In this document: positions 46,469 through 55,681 of the stretch, piece after piece
Layout: each line of letters begins with the position of its first letter
Numbering within the stretch: position 1 is the first letter of the stretch
Assembly: GCA_963771985.1 (NCBI GenBank)
Contig: CAVYVO010000015.1
Coordinates: 1 to 64,000, forward strand
Reading direction: 5' to 3'
Source of the DNA: Trebonia sp963771985
GTDB taxonomy: Bacteria > Actinomycetota > Actinomycetes > Streptosporangiales > Streptosporangiaceae
Length of the DNA: 64,000 nucleotides
Notes under the pieces: generated by a model
What the model was told of the DNA's origin: nothing
The model's input: the letters and a program-made list of their open reading frames with translations, nothing else
Database searches by the model: none
Translations under genes and position numbers: made by a program

Positions 46469-47831
46469 GTTAGGCGCCATTCTTTCTGAGCATGTAAGCG
46501 CGGGTTGGCGTCGTTCAGCGTGAGCGTGCCGGCCTCGGCCGGCGGCGGATTCCCGTTTCCGTGCGCGACGACACCGTGAGCACCGGGCGGCCCGCTGCCG
46601 GTCACGGCGCTGCGGCGGTGCCCGCGGGATGCTCATCGTGTCGTTTCCCCTGCCGGTGGCCGGTTCGGGTTGCAGGGCGGCGGCCAGCCTGGCAGCCTGC
46701 AACACGAGCTGCCCCTGGCGGCGGGCGCCGCCCGCCGGGGACCGTAGATCCGTGACCGGGAAGGACTGCCTCGATGCTGCTGTGCGCCGATGCGGGTGCC
46801 GTGTCCGCGGACCTGGCGTCTGGCGTGCTCGCCTGCCCCTCGTGCGGGACCGGGCGGCTCCGCCCATGGGGCTACGGGCGGGAGCGGGCGATCCGGGTGC
46901 AGGGCGGCGGGTGCCGCCGGCTGCGGCCACGGCGCGGCCGGTGCCGCTCATGCGAGGCGACGCACATCCTGCTCCCGTCGTGGGCGGCGCCCGGGCGCGC
47001 GGACGCCGTGGGCGTGATCGCGCGTGCGGCCGCCGCATCGGCGCTGCACGGCACGGGCGCTGTCCGGCTCGGCGCGGAACTGGGCGTCCCGGCCGCGACC
47101 GTGCGGGGCTGGCTGCGCCGCCTCCGGGCGCGGGCCGGCCAGATGCTGGCCGAAGCGACGGCTGAATTCGGCCGTCTCGTCGCCGTCATCGAGACCCCGG
47201 AGGGCCGTGATCCCTCCCCGCCGGGCCCGGCAGGATCGCCGCTGGGCGACGCGCTGGCCCTCGTCATCGCGTGCGCGCTCGCCGCGGTCACCTGGCACGG
47301 CCGGGCGGACTCGGACATGGACGCGCTGATCGGCCGGTTCGGCCTTGCCGCCGCCCTCGCGCCAGCGCCCGGAAGCTGATCCCGCAGCCCCGTCCCGGGC
47401 ATCCTCGTGCCCGGAACCGGCCCGCGACACTCATCATGGGCACCCGGCGGCATCCACCCCGCACAGCACCGCCACCATGAACATCCCGGCGACACCGTGA
47501 GCATCACCGCACTCCTGCGCGCCCGAAATGCCCGTTTCCGGACGCTCATCGTGAATGACGCCGCCATGCTCATCGTGAATGTCGCGCATTCTCTCCAGGT
47601 GCAAAACGGACATGCAACGCGTCCTCGCGAAAGGTGCAGGTAGGAGGGTCGGACAATCTTCGCCGACTGCGCTGAGAGTGTTGCATATGTTGCAGGTCTA
47701 TCGATGGTAGCGCTCTCAGCATCGACGACAACATGCACCACACGCGGCTGAGGTGTTGCAGAACCTTTCCGTGAATCGTTCTAACGCCACGTCATGCGAC
47801 AGCCCGGCGACCTGGAGAGAACGCGCAACAC
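46469..47831 (+). mobile_element. 1.36-kb insertion splitting the conjugal ATPase gene
   Basis: Homology to the ATPase stops at about 46469 on one side and 47831 on the other; about 50 codons of the ATPase are absent. The insert carries one plus-strand gene (46774-47379). Terminal inverted repeats are at best weak, and no clean target duplication is seen, so it may be an IS remnant with a flanking deletion. 47380-47780 has no gene; it contains short repeats such as GACACCGTGAGCA, also at 46571. Confidence 0.6.
46774..47379 (+). CDS. DUF6431-like zinc-ribbon/HTH protein
   Basis: The 201-residue protein has a Cys pair CPSCGTGRLRPWGYGRER, a second RCRSCEATHILLPSW, and an HTH ARLGAELGVPAATVRGWLRRLRARA. 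This matches a family often encoded directly before an integrase-type transposase in actinobacteria; here the transposase is absent. It probably binds the ends of its element. GGAAGGA lies before ATG 46774. Confidence 0.65.
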   Translation: MLLCADAGAVSADLASGVLACPSCGTGRLRPWGYGRERAIRVQGGGCRRLRPRRGRCRSCEATHILLPSWAAPGRADAVGVIARAAAASALHGTGAVRLGAELGVPAATVRGWLRRLRARAGQMLAEATAEFGRLVAVIETPEGRDPSPPGPAGSPLGDALALVIACALAAVTWHGRADSDMDALIGRFGLAAALAPAPGS

Positions 47832-49064
47832 CTCGCTGGTGCCCTCCAGGATGAAGTACCAGGCGTCATAGTCGGTGAGCTGGCCGGGAGCATCGAGGGC
47901 GGGGCCGAGGCGGGACAGCAGCGTGGCGTACCTCAGCCGGATGTCGGACACGTGGGGGCGGGCGGCGCGGATCGCGCCGAGCGCGGCCGGGTTGCCTTCG
48001 GCGTAGGCGGCCTCCAGCCAGCCGGGGTCCAGCCGGTCCAGGAATTCCGCGGCGCTGGCCGGCGGGCCGGGCGGGGCGAGGACGGCCATGAAGATCACGG
48101 CCTGGGACATGTCGGCGTAGTAGCGGGCGGCGCCGTCGCCGTGCTCGATCAGCTGGTGCAGCAGCACGGCCAGATCACGGGGCGGCAGCGTCCACATCGA
48201 CAGCGCGGCCTGGTCGGGCCAGACCGCGACGCGTTGCGCGCCGGCCGCGTGCAGGGCGGCGGTAGCCTGGGCGGCTTTGGCGCGGGCGTCCGGGCCGCCC
48301 TTGCAGTCCAGCGCGCACAGCAGCGGCGGCGACGCCGTGCCGGTCCTGGCGGTGCGGCGGGCGGCGGCATACCAGCCGGCCCACAGCCGGATCATCAGCG
48401 TGGTCTTGCCGCTGCCGGACGCGCCCACGATGACGATGTGCCGGGTGAACTCGGCCAGCGGGATGACCAGGATGCGGGTCCAGCGGCGGCCGATGACCCG
48501 GATGACCGGGCCGGCCGGGACGCCGCGCCGGGTCACCAGCGGGGCCAGGCCCGGGGCACGGGCGGCGCGCCGGGCGGTCCGGGCCGCGCGGCGCCACTGC
48601 CGGCGGCCGAACGCGGACGGGGCGAGCGCGGTAGAGCCGATCAGGCCGTGGGTGTAGGCGTGGCTGATCCATGCCCACGCGGCCGCGCCGGCGGCGAGCC
48701 CGGCCGGGACGGCCAGCGGGGCCGTGATCAGCAGCGCGGGCAGCGGGTGCCGGTGGATGAGCAGCAGCGAGGCGCGGTGCCAGTCGGTGACCGGCTGGCC
48801 TGCTACCGCCTGCCACGTCCGGTCCTGGCACGCGGCAGCTATCAGGTAGACGGCGGGCACGGGCAGGGACCAGGCGGCGGCCCGGGCGACGCGGGCCGGG
48901 TGCAGCCCGGCCAGCCACGCGGCGGCCAGCGTGCCGAGCGCTGCTAGAACCAGCGGCCACAGCGGGGCCAGCAGGGCGGCGGCGGTCAGCAGGGTGGCGG
49001 CGAGGGCGGCGCGGCGGGCGGCGGCGTCGTCCCGGTACAGGACGTAGCGGCCGGGGCCGGTCAC
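47832..49064 (-). pseudogene. Conjugal transfer ATPase (TraB/TraG/FtsK-like), 5' fragment
   Basis: GTG 49064 overlaps the upstream stop. About 410 residues: two or three N-terminal membrane helices (residues 15-90 and 105-145), then a RecA-like ATPase domain with Walker A GASGSGKTT near residue 215, LCALDCKGGPDARAK, and FILEGTSEV, where homology breaks off. The frame runs on to a stop at 47781 through insert sequence. In these elements the ATPase pumps DNA between cells. The rest of the gene is at 46023-46468. Confidence 0.8.
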
Positions 49065-49780
49065 CGGGCGTCCTGCGGCATGCGGGCGGCGGGCGGCAGG
49101 TAGCGGACGGTGATCCGGGCGGCCTGCGCGGCGGGGAACCGGGCGGCGGCCCGCTCGACCACGGGCTTGGCGGCCGGCGAGGCGAGGTAGACCACTTGCG
49201 CGTACTGGCCGGACAGCAGCCCTGAGATGATCCTGCTCACCCGCGCGGCCGGCTTGGGCGTCAGCTCGACTTCGACCGCCCAGGCCTACCCGTCGTACGG
49301 GCTGCCCGCGACGGAGGGCCACAGCACCTCGGCGTCGGGCAGGTGCCCGGTGCCGGTGCCGGGGGCGGCGGCCCGGATGGTCCGCTCGCAGCTCCACCAG
49401 GCCTGCCCGCCAGACCATTCGGGCATGGCCGACAGCCAGATCCGGGCGGCCAGCACCGCGCGGATGTGGGCGAGGCGGGCCAGCGCGGGCGGGCGGGCCT
49501 GCCACGGGTAGCCGCACGCATTCATTCCGGCCGGGGTCAGCCAGCACCATGCCGGGCAGGGGGCCAGTACCTGGGTCTGGGCGTAGCCCGCGTGCCGCCA
49601 GCGGGCGGTGATGGCGCGCAGCCGGGCGGGCCGAACCCCCAGCGCCGCGCCGAGCAGATCGTAGGGGGCGGCGTACTGCTCGGCGACCAGGCACAGTCCG
49701 GTGACGTCGCGGCCGGTGAGCCGGATGAGGCCGGCGTCGGACCGCCGCACCCGCGTACATGACGTTTCGTGTTCAGTCAT
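49061..49780 (-). pseudogene. Replication-relaxation family protein with an in-frame amber codon
   Basis: From ATG 49780: LIRLTGRDVTGLCLVAEQYAAPYDLLGAALGVRPARLRAITARWRHAGYA is the winged helix, followed by WSCERTIRAAAPGTGTGHLPDAEVLWP; after SPYDG a TAG (49286-49288) interrupts, and the same frame goes on AWAVEVELTPKPAARVSRIISGLL to the GTGA junction at 49061. Homologs have AVEVELTPK in one piece, so CAG to TAG is the simplest reading. These proteins act in plasmid/ICE DNA replication or relaxation. Confidence 0.75.
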
Positions 49781-50123
49781 GTACTCAAGGTAGCTAACGC
49801 GTGCGGTGGCGTGAATTGCCGGGAAACGGCGTGATAGCCCGTTACGGCACGTTAAGACACGTGCATGCGCGCCCACGGCCGGATGCGCCGGGCACGCCTC
49901 GCAGCCCGGCCCCGGGGACGGTTATCGTCCCTGGTCAGCGGGCCGGGCTGGGGGCGGGCGGCTCCGGCCGGAGCCGCCCTAGACTGTGACCAGCATCACA
50001 ACCGCATGGCTCTATACAGGCGGGCGTCACGGATGTACCGGGCGGCGTGCCTGGCTGCGTACCAGTCGCAGCGCCCGGCACGGCACCTGGTTACCAGGCC
50101 GGCCGCCGCCCGCTGTTTCAGGC
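49781..50123. other. Intergenic region between the mobile operon and the methyltransferase gene
   Basis: Contains the promoter side of the mobile operon. Short direct repeats of GGCGTG, CGTTACGGCACGTTAAGACACGTG lie at 49808-49864. No gene supported. Confidence 0.5.
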
Positions 50124-50963
50124 TCATCCGCCGTCACCGGGTTTGCGGCCGGCCGCGCCGAGGAACCGCACGGCAGCAGGGGCGGGCTCCGGGGCCGGGC
50201 TGCGCCACCGGCCAACCTCGGCAAGACCGGGCTCGGTGAGTTCGAACCCGCCGAAGAACTGCCGGATGCCGTGCGCCGTGCGGAACACGGCCGGCGCGCT
50301 GGCCCCTTTGTATGCCTGCTTGATCGCGGCCATCGCGGTGGGGTCTGTCCCGTCGCTGGTGATATGCGAGACAACCAGGCAGCTGCCCGGCGCGAGGCGC
50401 TCCCGGACCCATGCCACGCTGCGGTACGGGTCGTCCTCCTCGGTGATGAAATGCAGCACCGCGACGAACAGCATCCCGACCGGGCGGGAGAAATCAACCA
50501 GCTCCCGCACGGCGTCATCGGCAAAGAAGTCGAACGGGTGCCGGGCGTCACCGCGAACCGCGATAACACCGGGGGAACCGGTCAGCATCGCCCGTGCGTG
50601 AGCCATCACCAGCGGGTCGTTATCGACGTACACGACGCTCGCGTCCGGGATAACCGACCGGGCCGCCTCATGCACATTCGGGCTCGTCGGAAGCCCGGTC
50701 CCCACGTCAATGAACTGGCCGATCCCCTGCCCCGCCAGGTACGTCACGGCACGGACCAGGAAATCCCGGTTCGCCCGCGCCAGCTCCCGGCCGGACGGGA
50801 CCAGCGACAGCGCCTGCTCGGCCGCCTCCCGGTCGACGGGGAAATGATCCTTCCCGCCCAGGTAGTAGTCGTACATGCGGGCCGGCGACGGCACCGTCAG
50901 ATCAATGATCTCCGGCTCATCATCCAGTACGGGCCGCCCGCTTATTCCGCCATTCAGCGCCAC
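50124..50963 (-). CDS. DUF574-type SAM-dependent methyltransferase
   Basis: The 279-residue protein fits the actinobacterial DUF574/Methyltransf_19 family: PSPARMYDYYLGGKDHFPVDREAAE, QFIDVGTGLPTSPNVHEAAR (SAM loop), VVYVDNDPLVMAHARAML and FVAVLHFITEEDDP. Substrates are unknown. The family is commonly near XRE regulators, as here. GAGGGAG before ATG 50963. Confidence 0.88.
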   Translation of the reverse strand: MALNGGISGRPVLDDEPEIIDLTVPSPARMYDYYLGGKDHFPVDREAAEQALSLVPSGRELARANRDFLVRAVTYLAGQGIGQFIDVGTGLPTSPNVHEAARSVIPDASVVYVDNDPLVMAHARAMLTGSPGVIAVRGDARHPFDFFADDAVRELVDFSRPVGMLFVAVLHFITEEDDPYRSVAWVRERLAPGSCLVVSHITSDGTDPTAMAAIKQAYKGASAPAVFRTAHGIRQFFGGFELTEPGLAEVGRWRSPAPEPAPAAVRFLGAAGRKPGDGG

Positions 50964-50967
50964 GTGC

Positions 50968-51216
50968 TCACTCCCTCTTCAATGCGTGCCAGATGCGTGC
51001 CGCACGCTCGATCCGGCGCATTCTCTCGGACATCGCTCCGGGATAGCTGACGGCAATAACCGTGCCCTCCGGCGCGGCGAAACGCGGAAATGCCACGAAT
51101 TCCCTGGTGTAGACCCCGAACAAGACGATCCACGACGGATTATCGACCTCAAGCCTTTCGGCTATACGCCGCATGTCATCGGCGGCCCCGTGCCCGATTT
51201 CACCGGTCGCCGTCAT
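50968..51216 (-). CDS. Hypothetical protein
   Basis: An 82-residue protein (ADDMRRIAERLEVDNPSWIVLFGVYTREFVAFPRF...RAARIWHALKRE). The WIVLFG..REFVAFPRF part resembles short actinobacterial proteins paired with DUF574 methyltransferases and XRE regulators. It is upstream of the methyltransferase by 4 bp, in the same operon. Confidence 0.6.
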   Translation of the reverse strand: MTATGEIGHGAADDMRRIAERLEVDNPSWIVLFGVYTREFVAFPRFAAPEGTVIAVSYPGAMSERMRRIERAARIWHALKRE

Positions 51217-51410
51217 CGCACCGCGCCTTTCTGCACCACGCGTCCCGAAGCCGGCGCGCCGGCCGCGATCAGCGTCAGCGAAAGCGCCGCCATGACCCGG
51301 TAACGCGCCCCGGACACTCCGTACGAGGCGCCGTGACGCGTTCCCGACACACCCGAAGAGGCGTTGTCGGCTCCACGGTCAATGACCCACTCCCGTACAC
51401 GGTCACGCAT
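51213..51410 (-). CDS. Hypothetical small protein
   Basis: A 65-residue frame overlapping the next start by ATGA; hydrophobic C-terminal half (YRVMAALSLTLIAAGAPA). Support comes only from the overlap and the AGGTGAGG site before ATG 51410. 51411-51614 is the divergent promoter region towards the XRE gene. Confidence 0.4.
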   Translation of the reverse strand: MRDRVREWVIDRGADNASSGVSGTRHGASYGVSGARYRVMAALSLTLIAAGAPASGRVVQKGAVR

Positions 51411-51614
51411 AAGGGCCTCACCTCCTCGCGATATGCCTGGTCAGCCATCCCGATCGCCTGTCCTCCGCGTGGCAGATCGACGGTAACGCCGGATCTGGGA
51501 AGGAGGTCGCACACGATGTGCGACATCGTCCGGGCGTCTAGCCCTGAGGCATGTTCGCCCTGGGTGCGATAGGGGCGGTAACATCGTTCCGAGAAGGGAG
51601 GCGCTACTCCGACC

Positions 51615-52814
51615 ATGGAAGACCGTGAGCTGGGTTCGCGAATCGCCTATTGGCGTGAACGGCGCGGAGTAACGCAAAAACTTCTTGCCGATCGCATAGG
51701 CCGCTCAAAGAGCTGGATCGAGAAAGTCGAATCTGGTGCGCGCAGCGCCAATCGGCTGCCGATCCTGCTTTCTATCTGCAGGGAACTTAAGGTCGATCTC
51801 CCCGTCCTGATCGGGCGTGACCTGGCGCGGGACACCCGTGAATGCATTAATGATATTCAGGTTGAGGCGATCCGGGCTTCGCTGGAACGCTATGACGCCA
51901 TCAGGAACGAGATACCAGATGACTACAGCGCTGACATTCCGCGCTTGCAGTCCCAAGTCGCATACGCATGGACAGCCTTTGAGCTGGCAGATTACCATAT
52001 CATTAGCCGGACTCTGCCTAATCTTCTGCTCGATGCGCAACGCTGCCATGTCATAATGGATTCGGCAGATACCGCGCGCATCCTGGCCGAGGCATACCAG
52101 ATTGCGGCCTCGACGCTGCGGAAGCTGGGTGAGTATGAACTAGCCTGGCTTGCGGGTGATCGCGGTGTCGCACTGGCTGAACGGACCGGCGATCCCGTGC
52201 TTGCGGCCTTGACAGGATTCAGGGTAGCGATCGCTCTCACGTCTCTCGGACGCACGGACGCGGGGTTCAACCTTAATGTCGAATACGCATACCGGCTTGA
52301 GCCTGGACTGCACACGGAAGCGGACCGGTCGGTTTACGGCCATATCCTGCTGCAGGCGGCGATGGCCGCAGCAAGCGGTGGGAATGCTGTAGGCGTGCGT
52401 GACATGGTAAATGAAGCCCGGTCAGTCGCGCGCCATGTGAATGACCAGGCCAACCACTATAGGCTGGCTTTCGGGCCGACCAATGTAGGGCTACATCATG
52501 TCGCGGCGCTCGTGAACCTCGGTGAGGGAGGACTAGCAGTCGAGATTGCCGCCGACCTTGATCGGGCGGGAATCGGGATGCTCCGCCGCGAGCGGCGGGC
52601 CACTTATCTTATCGACGTTGCACGCGGTCATAGCCAATGGGGAAAGCGAGACGAAGCTCTCGAAAATCTGATTGAAGCCGAGCGCCTGGCCCCACGTGAG
52701 GTATACTGTCGTCCTGTCGCCCGTAATCTCATCTCGAATCTGATCGAGCGATCACGCGGCATAGTGCCCACAGCGCTCCAGTCTCTTGCCGAACGTTCCG
52801 GAGTGACGGCATGA
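51615..52814 (+). CDS. XRE-family regulator with a TPR-like C-terminal domain
   Basis: The 399-residue protein has an N-terminal HTH_3 (ELGSRIAYWRERRGVTQKLLADRIGRSKSWIEKVESGAR, residues 4-43) and a long helical region of repeats (for example ILAEAYQIAASTLRKLGEYELAWLAGDRGVALAERTGD) that looks like TPRs. Start ATG 51615 behind GAAGGGAGG. Overlaps the next gene by ATGA, so regulator and flavoprotein are made together. GC content is lower than in the core genes. Confidence 0.9.
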   Translation: MEDRELGSRIAYWRERRGVTQKLLADRIGRSKSWIEKVESGARSANRLPILLSICRELKVDLPVLIGRDLARDTRECINDIQVEAIRASLERYDAIRNEIPDDYSADIPRLQSQVAYAWTAFELADYHIISRTLPNLLLDAQRCHVIMDSADTARILAEAYQIAASTLRKLGEYELAWLAGDRGVALAERTGDPVLAALTGFRVAIALTSLGRTDAGFNLNVEYAYRLEPGLHTEADRSVYGHILLQAAMAAASGGNAVGVRDMVNEARSVARHVNDQANHYRLAFGPTNVGLHHVAALVNLGEGGLAVEIAADLDRAGIGMLRRERRATYLIDVARGHSQWGKRDEALENLIEAERLAPREVYCRPVARNLISNLIERSRGIVPTALQSLAERSGVTA

Positions 52815-53365
52815 ACAGAGTTCTATATGTCATATCCTGTGCCGCCCCGCCTGCTAGGAACGTCACCCGTCTTATCGACCCTGCCCAGCGCGAAGGATGG
52901 GATGTGTGCCTCCTAGCGACGCCCTCGGCAATGAGATTCATTGACCCGGTAGCACTGGAAGCGCGGACCGGGCACCCCGTGCGCAGCACCTATAAAGAGC
53001 CCGGGTCGCCGGATGTCCTGCCGTCGCCAGACGCTATTATCGTGGCTCCCGCCACCGTGAATACCATAGACAAATGGGCTTGCGGAATATGCGACACCCT
53101 CGCACTGGGCATCCTTGTTGAAGCCATCGGCAAGAAGCTCCCCACGGTCGCACTCCCCTTCACGAATTACGCCCACGCCGCCCATCCCGCATTCGTGGAG
53201 AACATAGGAAAACTCAGGTCATGGGGCGTGCGAGTCCTCTTCGGCCCCGATGTGTATCCCCTTCACGCACCTGGCACGGGCAGCCAGCACCTTGACATCT
53301 ACCCCTGGCACCTGACCTTGGAAGCAGTAGCACTCTTGATCGAAACCGATCCTGCAGCCTCCTAG
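52811..53365 (+). CDS. HFCD-family flavoprotein (CoaC/EpiD-like)
   Basis: A 184-residue protein with the HFCD fold: VLYVISCAAPPARNVTRLI, the flavin-binding PDAIIVAPATVNTIDKWACGICDTLAL with PASANT-like PATVNT, and VALPFTN. The family oxidatively decarboxylates cysteine residues or phosphopantothenoylcysteine. The conserved His of true decarboxylases is not obvious, so the reaction is open. Coupled to the XRE regulator; this pair recurs in actinobacteria. Confidence 0.82.
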   Translation: MNRVLYVISCAAPPARNVTRLIDPAQREGWDVCLLATPSAMRFIDPVALEARTGHPVRSTYKEPGSPDVLPSPDAIIVAPATVNTIDKWACGICDTLALGILVEAIGKKLPTVALPFTNYAHAAHPAFVENIGKLRSWGVRVLFGPDVYPLHAPGTGSQHLDIYPWHLTLEAVALLIETDPAAS

Positions 53366-53382
53366 ACGATAACACCCCCAAC

Positions 53383-53421
53383 GGGGACGATGACGGACTA
53401 GACGACACCTAGCCCGTCCCC
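53383..53421 (+). terminator. Stem-loop after the flavoprotein gene
   Basis: GGGGACG (53383-53389) pairs with CGTCCCC (53415-53421), with CTAG/CTAG inside. No T-run. Likely transcript end of the XRE-flavoprotein operon. Confidence 0.5.
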
Positions 53422-53490
53422 GCTAGTGTGTTCTTAGAGGAAGCATCCGCTGGTCTAGCCCGCGCCCTTTGCTGGCGTCTCAGCCACCTC

Positions 53491-53590
53491 TTGATCTTGA
53501 CTTTGATCTTGACTTTGATCTTGACTTTGATCTTGACTTTGATCTTGACTTTCTGTTTTTGATTTTGACTTTGATTTTTGGTTTTGGCTG
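53491..53590 (+). repeat. 12-bp AT-rich tandem repeat
   Basis: Five copies of TTGATCTTGACT (53491-53550) followed by degenerate TTTTGATTTTGACTTTGATT units. Very AT-rich for this genome. On the minus strand it reads as SQDQ repeats inside a 104-residue frame (53455-53769), which I do not support as a gene. The 53422-54264 stretch has no other gene; it has a GCGGCCCC/GGGGCCGC hairpin at 53844. Confidence 0.85.
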
Positions 53591-54264
53591 GTGGAATGGA
53601 GTGGAGGGGTTCCTGACCTCGCCCGCCTTGCTCTTTGGGTGGGTGAGGTCAGGAGGACTGGAGCGGAGTGGAGCCAGCCCCCCGGCCGCAGGCCAGGGCT
53701 GGTTTGACCCCGTGCAGCAAGGGCTTGCACGCCTGCATTCGCAGACGCGGCGGTGTGCGGCCGGTGCACGGCTACTGCGCGGTCGCTGTCCGAGTCCCCT
53801 GCGACGCCAAGGGCCCAAGAGAAGTTTTCTGTACTACTTCAAGGCGGCCCCACGGGGCCGCTCGCGCCGCCGACACGGCGCCCCGGCCGACACTCTGCTG
53901 ACGCTCCGCTCCGGCCGGGCCGGTGCCGGTCGGCTGGCGCGAAAGGCGGATTTCGGGGGCCGCTGAAGTCCAGGCAGTCGCCAGGGCCGCGGCGGATTTG
54001 ACACGGGACCCCCTCGCGGCGGCCCTCATCGGGCTCATGCGGGCAGGCCAGAAGCCAGCCCGATCCGCGGGCAAGCGTACGGGCCGCCGCCCCCGTGTAA
54101 AATCCGCCGCTCCGTCCGTGCGAAACTGACACGCCCGTGACACTTCCCCCACCGGATGCTGCTGTAAGCGTCATGCACCTCTTCGTTGTCAACAAATCTT
54201 TGACAGACACGTCGGCGAGTCAAAGTCCCGATTACAAGCCACATCGCTATCCTGGGCCGAATAC

Positions 54265-55629
54265 TTGCAGCAGGTCATTACACAGGAACGGCGTAGTGTG
54301 ACTACTGAGACTAACGTGGCGACAGATACCCATTGGGACGACGACGTTGCGGCCTTGCGCGACCTGGCATTCGAGAGCCTGCGCGACCCGCGCGTTGCCA
54401 ATTACTTCTCCCGGGGACACGTCAAAGGTGGGGATGTCCTTGGCCTCATGGACGACGATGACATCTACACGGAGTGTAGGGCAACGGATGCTTTCCAGAC
54501 CTATGCTGCGAAGCGTAATGAAGTCGATAAGCTGAATAGCCAGATATCAGCCGCCATAAGTGCCGGCTCCATTAACTGGAAGACAGCCTTCACAACAATA
54601 ATTACGGTATGGTTCTTGCTGCTCATCACGTCAGAATTTGCTGATAAGATCCACCCTGGCTATAAGATTCTTCTTGCAATATTCTCTACGGCCACCGCCG
54701 TAGCATCGGGGCTCCTAATTGGAATTTGCTCCCGTACCCGCAAGTCCCGTGTAGTAGGTGCCGCCGCAGCCTTCTTTACACTCGCCCTGTCGATCTGCAG
54801 CATAGCGCTCCCGCTGGTGTTCGCTATATTTCCATGGCAACCAGTTGGGTTGTACATCGAAATCGCGACCGCCTTTATCGTCGGGATATTGCTCAGCGAG
54901 AAGAAGACTGCCCAAGATTCACGCAATTTGGCGAGAGCATTGATGCAGGCGATCTCATGCGCGCTTGAGTGGCGAGACCGCAGGAAGTGTGAGAAGAACT
55001 GGCTAAATCACTCGCTTGCTGCAGTGATTTACCCCAACGCTGTGCTCGCGATCAACCACATACTCGGTGAGGACTCCACCAAGCTTCTTGTCGAGCAGGA
55101 CTCTGAAGGCCTGCGCCGACTACAGGATCCGAAGCTTACAGTGTCTACCGGATCGGAATACCGGCTGCAGAATCTCCTTGACCGGATGGACGGCGGCAGT
55201 ATAGCTGTCACTGGTCCACGTGGCGCCGGGAAGAGCACTTTGCTGCGGAGGATGTGCAGTTCTCAGGGCTACTCTGCGGAAGAACCGCCGAACATATACA
55301 TCTCCGCGCCCGCCGAGTATGTCGCAAGAGAATTCTTGGCTGAACTCTTTCAACAAATATGCGACGCATACTTGCAACAGTTCGACAGCCCTATCGCCGG
55401 AATGCGGTACCGTGGACTGCGCACCCACCGAGACACGGTACGCGTTATGCGGCGGGTAATGACAATTCTGAGGTTGGCTTTCCGTGCGATCTTCGCACTG
55501 ACGCTGCTGGCAGTAGCCTTTGGGCCGCTTCTCGCGGGCGTTCACCTGCCGACAGCCTTCGCCCACCTGCCTGTGAGGCACTGGCATAATGAGGTGACTC
55601 AGTACGCGAAAACAGGCTGGGACAAGTAC
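54265..55629 (+). pseudogene. Membrane KAP-type P-loop NTPase, 5' part (interrupted by ISAs1)
   Basis: About 455 residues; TTG 54265 or GTG 54298 may start it. An N-terminal soluble part (1-110), four or five membrane helices (about 112-225), a Walker A GPRGAGKST at residue 317, and one further membrane helix (about 405-425, FRAIFALTLLAVAFGPLLAG). The frame is cut after TGWDKY by the IS; the current frame runs 52 more codons into it. Membrane helices between Walker A and B are the mark of KAP NTPases (PifA, Kidins220). Continues at 61361. Confidence 0.8.
55620..55629 (+). repeat. Target-site duplication, left copy
   Basis: GGACAAGTAC, repeated at 61351-61360. It is part of the NTPase codons WDKY. 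Confidence 0.9.
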
Positions 55630-55681
55630 CACGGCCCCGGCAAGTTCGTGTTATGTGAAGTTGCGTGCCTGGTGCCGGGTT

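Larger units (their letters stand above)
45161..49780 (-). mobile_element. Decayed conjugative/integrative element, minus-strand operon
   Basis: Six genes or fragments in one orientation, mostly coupled by ATGA/GTGA overlaps: replication-relaxation protein (amber), conjugal ATPase (split by a 1.36-kb insertion), a frameshifted small protein, a membrane protein and Xis. This set is typical of actinobacterial integrative conjugative elements or plasmids. The integrase that usually follows xis is absent, so ends cannot be fixed; limits given are those of the genes. Confidence 0.75.

Noticed and set aside
47781..47840. EGTSEVLR ending of the ATPase fragment as an acyl-CoA dehydrogenase C-terminus
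   Set aside because: The resemblance to YxEGTSEVxR is only a few residues; FILEGTSE is native to the ATPase family, and the rest is insert sequence.
49808..49864. Direct repeats near 49.8 kb as a replication origin
   Set aside because: Too few and too degenerate to call iterons; no intact replication protein nearby.
53455..53769. Minus-strand SQDQ-repeat frame
   Set aside because: Hydrophilic repeats look more protein-like than the plus frame, but the N-terminal part is shadow-like, and no start site stands out.
53469..53966. Plus-strand 165-residue frame starting MLASQPPLDLDFDLDF
   Set aside because: Created by the 12-bp AT-rich tandem repeat; no ribosome binding site and no family.
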